This document shows positions 29,403 to 41,573 of a stretch of DNA of 47,527 bases, one piece after another. The notes below the pieces were generated by a model. That model was not told the DNA's origin and made no database searches. It was given only the letters and a program-made list of their open reading frames with translations. A program made the translations under genes and the position numbers. Source of the stretch: Chondrus crispus (taxonomy: Eukaryota; Rhodophyta; Florideophyceae; Gigartinales; Gigartinaceae); contig NW_005179169.1 in NCBI RefSeq assembly GCF_000350225.1, positions 245,240 through 292,766 on the forward strand. Reading direction: 5' to 3'. Positions within the stretch are counted from its first letter, which is position 1. Each line of letters starts with the position of its first letter.

Positions 29403-32400
29403 ATGGAAGATCAAGGAGGAGGAGGATCCATCAGAATCGACAAACTGACGGACTCCAACTTCTACGTGTGGAAGCAGAAAATACAACTTCTGCTTGCTCT
29501 ACGTGATGTTGACCAATACATCGTTGAGGGAAGAGTTCCAAATGAGGAACGCGCGGAAGAGCGTAAGAAGTGGATCAGAGGTGACAGTAAAGCTAAAGCA
29601 CTGAATGGTCTCTCCCTATCAGATGAGCATCTTGAGCATGTACGTGATGTTGATACTGCTCATGAGATGTGGGAAGCTATTGTCAACGTGTTTGAGAGGC
29701 ACACTTTGCTGAACAAACTAGCTGCACGTCGTGAGTTCTACACTGTGAAGATGCTTTCCGGTGAAAAGGTGCTTGCATACATCAATCGTGTCAAGCAGCT
29801 GGCAGCCATCCTCAAGTCAATGAGCGTAAACATCGATGACAAGGAGATGGCCATGGCAGTGCTCAACGGTCTGCCTGCCCGTTTCGAGGCTCTCATCGTT
29901 GCACTTGATGCTCTCGGTAATGAGGAAAAGATATTCAGTTTGGACTTTGTGAAAAGTCGTCTGCTGCAGGAAGAGCAACGAGCAAACATGAAGTCTAGCT
30001 CCTCACAGACATCGGCTCTGGTTAATCGTGCCCCGAACAATCGGGACATAAATGATTACAAATGCACGAACTGCGGTCATACAGGCCATACGGCAACCCG
30101 CTGCTGGGGAAAGGATTTGAATGGGCGTCGCCCGGCTCCTCCTAGCGGATATAAACCGCGTATGTCTCAGCGGAAACAATCTGCATTTGTCACACAGAAA
30201 CCTGATCCCGACATGGTTGTAAACAGCGTCGACTTCACATGTCTGATGTCGAAAGCTTCGCACACGAACGATCTGGAGATGTTGCCTTCGTGGCTCGTAG
30301 ATTCAGCTTGTACAGCTCATATTACATATGACCGATCTCTGTTTGCGACGTATGAGCCACTTGAATCCGCCTCTGTTCAGATGGGAACCAAGGCTAGTGC
30401 AAAGGTTGCCGGCCGTGGTGACGTTACCTTGAAGTTAAATGTGAATGGCCGCATCGAACCGTGCAAGTTGACGGATGTATTGCACGTTCCGGACTTTGCG
30501 TTCTCTCTGCTCTCTGTCAGTCGAATGACTGAACTTGGACTAAAAGTTGGGTTCGAAAATGGAAAATGCATGATCAGACGAGACTCAACTGTAGTGGCGA
30601 CTGCGACATTGGTTGGAGAACTTTACGTTCTCGACATCGTCAGTGACATCGGATCTGCACATGCTGCCACCCTGCAAACGTGGCATGAGCGCTTTGCACA
30701 TGTGCATTCTCAAGGTATTGCTTCGATGATTCGTGACAATGTGGTAAGTGGAGTCAAACTACTTGGTAATGAAGCTAACAAAATCAACAATACTGACAAT
30801 GATTGCATCTCTGAAAAATGTTCTGCGTGCGTCTACGGCAAAGCCACTCGATCTGTGATCCCAAAAGAGCGGTCCTCGAGGTGAGCATACTTCTGTCTAG
30901 ACTTAGTTCACTCTGATGTTTGTGGCCCCTTAGAGGTGCAGTCCATTGGTGGTGCCAAGTACTTCATTACCTTCATAGATGATCACTCAAACTGGTCAGT
31001 AGTGTACCCTATGCACCATAAATCAGAAGCATTTGAACGATACAAAATGTTTGCACAACTTGCTCAGACTCACACTGGTCGCAAGATCAAAGTGCTTCGC
31101 ACCGATCGAGGTGGTGAGTATCTGTCCACGGAGTTTAAGTCTTTTCTGATTGCAAATGGTACTCAGCATCAAATGACGACCGCGTACACACCGGAGCAAA
31201 ATGGCGTCGCCGAACGACTGAACCGAACTTTGGTAAACTTGGTGCGCTCCATGCTAGCGCACAAGAAAGTTACAAAGGGGTTCTGGGCAGAAGCACTTGC
31301 CAATGCAGTGTACGTTCGAAATCGAGTCACGTCACGTGCCATTCCATCCAAGATGACCCCATACCACTTATGGATGAAATCTGTGCCAAATGTTGGTCAT
31401 TTGCGTGTTTTCGGTTCAAAGTGTTGGTATACATTACCAAAACACAACATCCAGAAACTTGACGCCCGTGCAAAGGAGGCAATGTTTCTGGGGTATGCTG
31501 AAAATACGAAAGCTTACAAGTTGTGGGATGGTGATTTACACAAAGTGATCGTATCCAGAGATGTTACTTTTGACGAGTCCACGGGAGGCAAATCTGGTGA
31601 ACCGATGGATACAAACGAGGAGGCTACAACTGATGATGACACAATCAACTTGAACATCGATGAGGAAGTTGCAGAAAATGATGCAGTGGCATCAGAAGCA
31701 TCATCGCCGAATGAACAACAAGACTCTGATGAATCCTCCAACTCCTCCCCAACTGCAGGGGAGGACGAAACTACCGAAACAGTTGAGCAACACGTAGTTG
31801 AGGAAGAAACTATTGATCCGCCAACTAATCTCCGTCGGTCCACTCGCGTTCGCAAAACGCCTGGGGCGTGGTGGGCAGCAGCTTTGGTGACTGCTGGACT
31901 CCTTAGCCACGCCCATGTGATAACGGAAATCCCAAACTCGTACAAGCAAGCTATGGGTTCTCCAAAAGCTCGCTTCTGGCAGAAGGGCATCGACAAAGAA
32001 CTTGCTTCACAACACAAAAACAAAACATGGACACTTGTTCCAAGATCTCAAGCATCAAACGTCCTGACGTCCAGGTGGGTTTTCGGAGTGAAGCAACTTC
32101 CTGACGAGTCCGGAAAATTGGTCGAAACTGCAAAGGGACGTCTTGTGGCACGAGGCTTTCAACAAGTAGAAGGCATCGATTACACTGAAACTTTCGCCCC
32201 TATCATCAAGTTCACAACTATCCGTCTGCTGCTGGCACTGGTTTCGCACTTTGACCTTGAGCTGCATCAGATGGACGTGGTGACTGCCTTCCTCAACGGT
32301 GACCTTCACGAAGATATCTACATGGAGCAACCTGAAGGATGCATCGACAAAGTCAAACCTGATTCGGTGTGTAAACTTTTGAAAGCAATCTATGGTCTTA

Positions 32401-33521
32401 AGCAAGCCCATCGCCAATGGCATAGTAAGATCGATGAGTTTCTGATCACTGAACTTGGTTTCAACACTACACGCAGCGACCCATGTCTTTACATTCGACG
32501 TCAAGGCAATGTCATCATGATTATCGCGTTGTACGTGGACGATCTGCTGCTAGCTGGAAGTGACTTGGAGGCCATATTATGGATGAAAAATGAACTCAAC
32601 AAACGATTCGATATGAAAGACCTTGGCGAGGCGAAGACTTGTATTGGTCTGGAGATCGACCGTATACGTTCTAAACACGTCCTGACCGTCACGCAGTCGA
32701 AGTATGCCCAAGCAGTACTGAAACGGTTCAAAATGTCGGCATGCAATCCTTGCGTTACTCCGATGGAACAGTCTCGACATGTCACAATGCAAGTGGCCAA
32801 AACTGGCACTGATGACAACCCATGCTTTGAACCATATCGTCAGGCCATTGGATGTCTAATGTTCCTAATGGTCGGGACACGCCCCGATATTGCGTTTGCC
32901 ATTGGAAAGTTATCTCAACACTGTGCCGACCCTCAAGAGTCGCATTGGACAGGTGTGAAACGTGTTTTGAGATACTTGCGTGGGTCCCAGCATCTTGGAA
33001 TAGTGTTTGGTAAAGATGATCTTGGTACGGAACTTCATGGGTATAGCGACGCAGATTGGGGTGGATGCCTTGAATCACGGAAATCAACGAGTGGGTACGT
33101 GTTCAAGCTTTGTGATGGGCCTATCAGTTGGGCTTCCCAGAAACAAACAGTAGTTGCAAAGTCTACTTGTGAGGCAGAATACATCGCACTCAGTGAAGCA
33201 TGCAAAGAGGCCGCGTGGCTTCGACGCTTCCATGCTGATGTACTTGGTGCGAATTCGGATCCAACAATTCGCGTTGGATGTGACAACGCTGGTACGATTG
33301 CGTTTGCTCAGAACGAATCTACAAATCGTCGCAACAAGCACATTGATATTACGTATCATTTTGTTCGAGATGCGGTGCAGCGAAAACTGGTCACATTGTA
33401 CCATTGTCCGACAACAGAAATGCCAGCCGATATGCTGACCAAACCACTTGGTCGCGTGTTGTTTGAAAAGTTCGTGGGCATGGTTGGGCTTTCCGAATGC
33501 AAAGCTGTCCAAAGCATGTGA
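29403..33521 (+). CDS. gag-pol: copia Gag-Pol polyprotein (one in-frame TGA)
   Basis: 1373 codons from ATG 29403 to TGA 33519. Gag has a UBN2-like region (FYVWKQKIQLLLALRDVD...) and a CX2CX4HX4C knuckle (CTNCGHTGHTATRC). The protease motif is WLVDSACTAHI, with DSA where DSG is commoner. GAG-pre-integrase: TWHERFAHVHSQGI...CSACVYGKAT. Integrase D,D,E: LVHSDVCGP, LRTDRGGEY and NGVAERLNRTL. RT: KGRLVARGFQQVEGIDYTET, MDVVTAFLNGDLHEDIYM and YVDD at 32532-32543. RNase H: GYSDADWGG, TCEAEYIALSEA and NRRNKHIDI. The only lesion is TGA 30882-30884, between the integrase zinc region and its catalytic core. With CGA instead, the run RSSRRAYF...LVHSDVCGP is normal. Given the nearly identical LTRs, the mutation must be recent, unless the TGA is read through. 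Confidence 0.92.
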
Positions 33522-33523
33522 TC

Positions 33524-33532
33524 GAGGGGAGG
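33524..33532 (+). promoter_or_regulatory. copia polypurine tract
   Basis: GAGGGGAGG directly abuts the 3' LTR at 33533, just after the pol stop codon. Confidence 0.8.
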
Positions 33533-34797
33533 TATTGAAAATGTGCGACCACATGCTGTTATCTGAAAAGGTCAAAATCGAGTGACACGTGTACATGACT
33601 GCACGGTCCGGGCGCTCTTACCCATATCACGACATGACACGTGTAAAATCCCAGATTTTGGGGTTCCGGGGACGAAAGTGGCCTCTCGGAGGGTCATGCA
33701 AATTTGTATAGTTTTGCCAAGTGGAACCTTGGCCCGTAGCACTATAGACTACACAGGAAATACTGCAATTCTATTGGCCCTCAGGTCTAATGCTGCAAAT
33801 CTATTGGTCGAGCGTTGTCCACGTGTGCGTCATTGGCCTTGTGATGTACTTTAAATGGCCTGTATATGCCATAATTACGTTGTTTTGGGGGTTTCAAGTG
33901 GTTTGCCATGGTTGTAATGGGTAATTGCATGGGGCCCCCGGGCGGGACACATGTATGCCGTGTACACATGTACACGTCGCCAGGTGGATTCGTGTACGTA
34001 CACATGTACACGCATCCAGGTGTATGCACATGAGGGTTTACAGTTTTACAGTGTCAGACTGTTTGCGATCCTGCGCGTGTCTGAGTACAGTACATGTGAA
34101 TCAAAAGTACAACAAGTACTTCTCGCGAGAGGAATACAGTTGTGCGATTATTCTGTGTACGCGTCACGCTGTATGCGAGTCTTGCGTGAGCACGCGCCGT
34201 TGCACTGTGCTCTCGTCATGGTGCGCCGTTGGATGCAAGTTCATGACAGTACTCGTGTGATTTACATGTATTCTCATATGAGTTGTGTAGAAAGTCTGGA
34301 TGCACATTGTTATAACTTGCCATAACTGTCTGACAGTGCTTGGCGAAATTAGTAAGGTGAGAAACAAGGATACGTATGGCGATTGTGATATGAAAGACGT
34401 TTGCGTTGTTGGAAATAGACAAGTGCCAAGTTGTTCGTTGCACAACAATGAAGTCTGGCATGACTGGATGCAGATTAGTAAGGTGTGAAACAGTTGCATG
34501 CATAGGGCCATGGTTTACAGTCATTTGGAATGTGTAGAAATAGTTGTGAGCTAATAGTTACGAATCGATTCGTAAGGTGGAAATCGAACAGTATGGTCGG
34601 GCCACAAGAGGACCGCGCTTGGTCGCGCATAGTAAAGTATGGTTTACTGAGAGTCGGAGTAGAGCGATAGTGTAGCACTCGAAGTGTATAAGTATCGCAG
34701 GAAAACGGCTTCAAAGTAAACCTCGGCACCAACTCCTTCACTCACACACATCAACCTGCCCTCCTTTCTTTCCCTTGCCCCTCCGAACCTACCATTA
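33533..34797 (+). repeat. copia 3' LTR (1265 bp)
   Basis: Near-identical copy of 26917-28181. It is followed by GAAAG and the resumed integrase frame of gypsy-3. Confidence 0.95.
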
Positions 34798-34855
34798 GAA
34801 AGTACATGCCAGAAGGCTGGTCCTCTACAAGAGGCAACTGTTGCACCTTCAGTGA
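34798..34855 (+). pseudogene. gypsy-3 integrase remnant, 3' piece
   Basis: After the copia element the host frame resumes: aaa gta cat gcc continues ...YSRRK as VHARRLVLYKRQLLHLQ and stops at TGA 34853. The VHARRLVLY box is the usual end of gypsy integrases, confirming that this is one interrupted gene. Confidence 0.8.
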
Positions 34856-35021
34856 GGCAAATGACTAGGGATTTTTACGCTTTGAATTGAAAGATAGTGA
34901 AATGCACATGAAGTGCCGATTACTTGCTACAAGTAGATAGAGAGTCGGTCATGGAGACAATGGAAATCACCAATGACCTCTAATGCTGAATAGAACTTCC
35001 CGAACCCCGAATCGCGGCTTT

Positions 35022-36191
35022 CTAGTGTGCTCTGCGGCTGCTTACGCGTCCAATTCTGCTTCGTTTCTTCTTGGAAAGGGTGACCACGAGAACTTGGCGC
35101 AGTTCGGAGACGCCAACGAAGATCCCGTCGGCTCCAACGCATGCTTTGACCGTGCCGGCGCAGAGCCGAAGCGGAAATCCCTCCATACAATCAAGTACAA
35201 TGGAATGTATGGTCGAGACGCAGATGCTGTGCATTATGTGGGGCAAGCCTTCTAGAGTCGCGACATAGAAACCCGGGTCGAATCTCAATAGGAGTCCGAG
35301 AGATGGACTACGAAGACCTGACCCGCGGAGAGTGACTTCATCTTGATTAAGGTGTTTTGCAGCGTCATGGAATTCTCGGATTCGACGCGACGGAGAGCCT
35401 GTTCTCTCAAAGAGGAGGCTGTTGCGGACTAAAAGATCCCAGTACTTGACGGCAAGGTTCGGGGAACCTTGTAGTTGGAGACCGTTGTAGACGGCGGCGG
35501 AGATGCACATGTCACTATTATCTCGGAACCGCACGGTCCCGTGTGTGGAAACGCGGTAGATAGGAGTCCGAAGATTGACGGCCCTGGAACGACCATGGAT
35601 TATCTTCAGACTCCTACCCTTTTGATCGGTGCAAAAACGGTCAATACTTAAGAAGCCACTAATTCGATCTCTCCCACCAAATTGGAAGAGATCATCAACA
35701 ATCTTGTGAGTTGTACTATTCCCGGTTCCGGAAATTGCTAGAGTGTAGAGCAAAATACGGTGAGGAAGGTTCGTTGCGGCGTTGACGCCATAGTACGTGT
35801 TGTCAACGTCGAGATAGATGGACTCAATATTCCACTCACCGTCGCCTATAAGACAGTACTGGTTTGTGTCCGACAACGACTCTGTGAGACCAAGACGCCA
35901 TATCTCTTCGAGAGAAACCTCTTCAACTTGCTTGCGGTAGAGCAGGGCGGTAATATAATCTCCTAGAAGGCTTTTGAACACTTGTTCTGTTGCGGCGTAA
36001 CGGCGATGCCCGCTGGCCACCCAAATGTGGAATATGAAGCCCGTCTCCGAAACCTTGGTTACATCTGTTCGAGATGAGAGCTCGAATATTAAGTGGCTGC
36101 GGCTGGCGACGCGTGCAGCTTTCAGAGCGAGCTGCTTCCGCGGATGCTTACCTCCCGTGCTCTTCGCCGCTGTCTGCTTGGTCCTCGCCAT
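35022..36191 (-). CDS. Histone H3-tail mimic fused to an unknown domain
   Basis: 389 residues from ATG 36191. After Met, residues 1-26 follow the histone H3 tail in register: ARTKQTAAKSTGG, then K14, then PRKQLA and KAAR. K4, K9, S10, K14, R17, K18, K23 and R26 are kept. Differences are R8A, A15H, T22L and K27V. From about residue 30 all similarity stops and no histone fold follows. The body is unfamiliar: an alpha/beta-looking region (about 34-200), then DNSDMCISAAVYNGL (Cys229), then LPHIMHSICV (His318/His321) and SIVLDCMEGFPLRL (Asp334). This order fits a papain-like cysteine peptidase, but I offer that only as a possibility. The C-terminus is basic (LSKKKRSRIGRVSSRRAH). It is divergent to the Harbinger-like transposase, with 672 bp between the two ATGs. 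Inverted CCAAT boxes lie upstream. The single frame has no damage. Confidence 0.85.
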   Translation of the reverse strand: MARTKQTAAKSTGGKHPRKQLALKAARVASRSHLIFELSSRTDVTKVSETGFIFHIWVASGHRRYAATEQVFKSLLGDYITALLYRKQVEEVSLEEIWRLGLTESLSDTNQYCLIGDGEWNIESIYLDVDNTYYGVNAATNLPHRILLYTLAISGTGNSTTHKIVDDLFQFGGRDRISGFLSIDRFCTDQKGRSLKIIHGRSRAVNLRTPIYRVSTHGTVRFRDNSDMCISAAVYNGLQLQGSPNLAVKYWDLLVRNSLLFERTGSPSRRIREFHDAAKHLNQDEVTLRGSGLRSPSLGLLLRFDPGFYVATLEGLPHIMHSICVSTIHSIVLDCMEGFPLRLCAGTVKACVGADGIFVGVSELRQVLVVTLSKKKRSRIGRVSSRRAH

Positions 36192-36863
36192 CGTATTACG
36201 CTATGAGGGGGGCCGAAGAGGGCACGCGGGGACTGAAAACCCAGCTGCGTGCCTCTCGATTTTGTGGGCAACTTGAGGTCTAAGCTACGACGAGGACCAA
36301 GGAGGCAACGCGGAAGAGCCGCAAGAGCTAAGCAGCGCAGGAAGCAGGAGGCCGGAAGAGCTAAAACGAGGCTGGGATGAAGCGAGAAAGGCGAACGGAG
36401 AGTGACGGCAGGTACCACAAGAAGGGAAGGGGGGTCCGAGCCCCAGGTCTGTGTTGATATAGGCTGGAGGGTGAAGAAAAAATCAAAATCAAAGGCAAAA
36501 TCTGAGAGCCCGTCCCAACACAGCATATCACATCAATGGCAATCGAGCAGAGCCTCCTGATTGGTTGCTGCTGATACAAATATTAACATCGCAGTCTTAC
36601 TAAGAGGTAGTAAGCGCCCTTTCTCCTGGAGTGTAAGCCTCACAGAAAGGCAATTTCATTGGACAACAAATAGATTGAGACAACTCAAAAGCAAGCGACC
36701 ACAGTAAAACGGTCTCAAACGCGCTGAACAGAGTCAGTAAAATGCCCAGCGGAAAGTGGGGATGATCTCCCCAACATCACGCTATCATCCGTGCATCAAA
36801 CCGTCTCCCGTCTAGCACCACCTTTTGTCGACTCCACCTCCATATTATCTCCAGCACTCCTGG
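36192..36863. promoter_or_regulatory. Bidirectional spacer between the H3-mimic and transposase genes
   Basis: 672 bp between divergent starts. On the minus strand, facing the H3-mimic gene, there are two CCAAT boxes (36560-36564 and 36658-36662), about 370 and 470 bp before its ATG; CCAAT boxes are common in histone promoters. The half next to the H3-mimic gene is purine-rich on the + strand, and the rest is AT-richer. No further gene is evident. Confidence 0.45.
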
Positions 36864-37946
36864 ATGCCATATCCCCCTTCACACCTTTTTTCAACCGAAT
36901 ATCGCTGGCGCATATCCCACCTCATGAATAGAGACGAAATCACGTTCTTATCTGTAACTTCAATTTATACCGATGAGGAGTTTTCCGGCGCATTCCGAAT
37001 GTGTCGTCCCATCTTTGCGAAATTGTTGCGACTTATTCAGTGTAAAATTCAGAAAAACATTGAGATGGGTCAAAGATCAAAGAGAACAACCGTCATGCCA
37101 GATATGCGCCTCGGAATCACCCTACGCCTACTAGCTGGAGCAGATATGTGGGACCTCATATCAAGCTACCACGTGAAAAAATCTACTATCCACAGAATTT
37201 TTGAGGACACTGTAAGTGTGCTAAATGTGGCCCTCCGGCTTCCTGGACTGCCGAAAACAAGAGGAGATCTCTATACATCATCAATCGCTTTCAAAACCTC
37301 AAGAAAAACACTTAGTCCGTTGGACGGGTGTGTCGGGGCTCTAGATGGTCTTGCAGCTAAAATCACTAAACCAAGGGAAGAAGAAAACCCCGCGTCGTAC
37401 TACAACAGAAAAGGGTTTTACGCCCTTTGTGTGCAAGCTATGGTGGACTCCAATTATCGTTTTCTGACATACTCCTGTCGCTGCGTGGGTTCGACTCATG
37501 ACTCGCTCAGTCATGAGACCTCAAGTTCAGGAAGATATCTCCAGGAGGGCCGTTTGTGCGAAGAATTTTGGATAGCCGCTGACGAAGCATATTTGTGCAC
37601 TGAAACTGTCATAACACCTGTACCAAGCTCGCAGGTTACAGAGACAGAAGATGCGTTCAATTTCTACCACTCGTCACTACGAATGCACGTAGAGCAGGCG
37701 TTTGGGGTTTTAGTAGCCAAATGGGGCATTTTGCAAAGGCCCTTGCGTTTCGCTGTACGGAAGTCATCACGAATTGTGTGCACTGCCATGAAGATACACA
37801 ATTTCGTCGTCGATGAAGGCGGTTCGAGGCGAGAAGGTATGACAGCAGTGGAGTTTAGACAGGTTTACACAGAAAGCTTGAGGTGGCACAGACAAATGAC
37901 GCGGTCTGCAAACACAGGAAGGGAAACAGGACTCGAGAAAACGTGA
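36864..37946 (+). CDS. Harbinger/HARBI1-like DDE transposase
   Basis: About 360 residues from ATG 36864; the frame extends upstream to a TTG at 36825, and ATG 36924 is an alternative. The N-terminal helical part ends in a helix-turn-helix-like segment (LLAGADMWDLISSYHVKKST). The DDE_Tnp_4 catalytic domain shows VGALDGLAAKI (first Asp, 37344-37346), YYNRKGFYALCVQAMVD, GSTHDSL (usually PGSxHDS), WIAADEAYLCTETVITPV (second Asp candidate) and FNFYHSSLRMHVEQAFGVL (Glu), then CTAMKIHNFV. All key residues seem present, so it may be active or recently so, or domesticated like HARBI1. Terminal inverted repeats were not found with confidence. An AATAAA lies at 38009-38014. Confidence 0.87.
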   Translation: MPYPPSHLFSTEYRWRISHLMNRDEITFLSVTSIYTDEEFSGAFRMCRPIFAKLLRLIQCKIQKNIEMGQRSKRTTVMPDMRLGITLRLLAGADMWDLISSYHVKKSTIHRIFEDTVSVLNVALRLPGLPKTRGDLYTSSIAFKTSRKTLSPLDGCVGALDGLAAKITKPREEENPASYYNRKGFYALCVQAMVDSNYRFLTYSCRCVGSTHDSLSHETSSSGRYLQEGRLCEEFWIAADEAYLCTETVITPVPSSQVTETEDAFNFYHSSLRMHVEQAFGVLVAKWGILQRPLRFAVRKSSRIVCTAMKIHNFVVDEGGSRREGMTAVEFRQVYTESLRWHRQMTRSANTGRETGLEKT

Positions 37947-38109
37947 CAGTCTCATAGATCTGGTAAAGGCACAACGATTGGAACGACCTCCTGCACGCCA
38001 ACGCCACAAATAAATATTCGTCCCCCTCTACAAGTAGTGCTGCAATTGGATTATTTGAAATGGTTGACGTGGGAAGCTATAGAAGGTCATGGTCTTCTAG
38101 ACAAGGTCG

Positions 38110-38860
38110 GGCGCTGGCGATACTGAGGAAGGGACACGAACAGAAATGGAACGAGGTACGCAAGAAGAAAAGTTGAAAGATGGGAATGGAGTGGAAAAGG
38201 GGAAGCTGGAGTTGACTAAGGTGAGATGGAGCTGGAGTTCAGGACGGGGAGCTGAGACTATGGGGATGGCGAGGGAAGCAAGAAGCTGCAGTTGGTGAGG
38301 AAGCCAGGATGCTGGAGATGGTGAGAGAGAACTAAAGCCGAAAATGGGAAGGGAGGGACGACTATGGGGATGGTCAGGGAGAAAGAGAGCTGAGAATGGT
38401 GAGAGAGGGGGGAGACTACAGTTGGTGAGGGAGGTAAGAAGCTGCGTTTAATGAGGGAGATGGCAAGCGGAGGATGGGAAGGGAGGGACGACTCTGGGGA
38501 CGTTCCGGGAGAAAGAGAGCTGCAGATAAAAAGGGAGGCAGGAACCGGCGGTTTTTGAAGGAGAGGGGAGGCTGAGAATGGTGAGGGAGGGGGGAGCTGC
38601 AGTTGGTGAGGGAGATAAGAAGCTGCGTTTTGTGAGGGCGATGGCAAGCTGAGGATAGGAAGGGAGGGACGACTCTGGGGATGTGAAGAGAGTTAGGAAG
38701 CTGGAGCTAGTGAGGTAGAGAGAGACAGAAAAAGAGAGAGAGAGACAGAGAAAGAGAGACAGACGGAGAGACAGAGAGACGGAGTAAGTGAGATATGGGA
38801 ATGGTGGGAGAGGAGGAGAGAGGAGGAGTTTGCAAGTGGGGACGCACGAGTGGATGTTGA
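38110..38860. repeat. Purine-rich minisatellite and (GA)n tract
   Basis: The + strand is strongly purine-rich. A repeat of about 130 bp recurs imperfectly, recognisable by GGAAGGGAGGGACGACT (about 38347, 38477, 38658; the last interval is longer) and by GTTGGTGAGGGAG and AAGAAGCTGCGTTT words. It grades into a GAGAGACAGA microsatellite at about 38715-38790. Frames on the minus strand are low-complexity and not called. Confidence 0.75.
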
Positions 38861-41216
<2,356 letters not shown>

Positions 41217-41573
41217 GCCGGCTTTTGGGCATAGCCGTAGCCTCTGGCATAGCCGTAGCCTCGGATATCGAGTTTGCTCTTCCCACTTGGGTAAAGGTGA
41301 GTGGAGCCTGGGACACGACATTGGAAAGGGAGGAAGCAATGTGAGGCGTGAGGAGACGGACGACTATCAATAAATGAACTTGCACGGATCCTGTTGAAAT
41401 TTGAGCTCCCGCTTTTGCACAATAGTTGAAAATTTTCGATCTCTGCACTGTGAGTGAATGGGACCACATTTTGCGTTCTGGTGTCCTCGTATTGATATCT
41501 GCGCACCGCGATATCCTCAGAAGTTGGGACTCTCGGATCGGTACGGATTGAGTTCTTACGAAGCGCCGAAGCC
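41217..41573. other. Spacer between AHCY and OTC, with a tandem 18-mer and poly(A) signal
   Basis: 357 bp. Two tandem copies of GGCATAGCCGTAGCCTCT (41228-41245, 41246-41263, last base changed) lie just after the AHCY stop. AATAAA at 41369-41374 is the likely AHCY poly(A) signal. The rest (about 41400-41573) should hold the OTC promoter; no TATA box is seen. Confidence 0.6.

Larger units (their letters stand above)
26917..34797 (+). mobile_element. Very young Ty1/copia retrotransposon
   Basis: Complete element of 7,881 bp. The 1265-bp LTRs (26917-28181, 33533-34797) differ at about three positions that I can see, so insertion is recent. LTR ends read TATTG...CATTA rather than TG...CA. Flanks are GAAAA (26912-26916) and GAAAG (34798-34802), a 5-bp target duplication with one change; the interrupted integrase frame needs GAAAG. 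Internal order: copia-type PBS, low-complexity leader, zinc-finger ORF, gag-pol (one in-frame TGA), polypurine tract. Confidence 0.93.

Noticed and set aside
14585..30884. Genome-wide reassignment of TGA to an amino acid
   Set aside because: The AP endonuclease and OTC genes end at TGA exactly where their families end, so TGA is a normal stop in this genome.
36114..36191. A true histone H3 gene
   Set aside because: Similarity ends after about 30 residues and no histone-fold sequence follows in any frame nearby.
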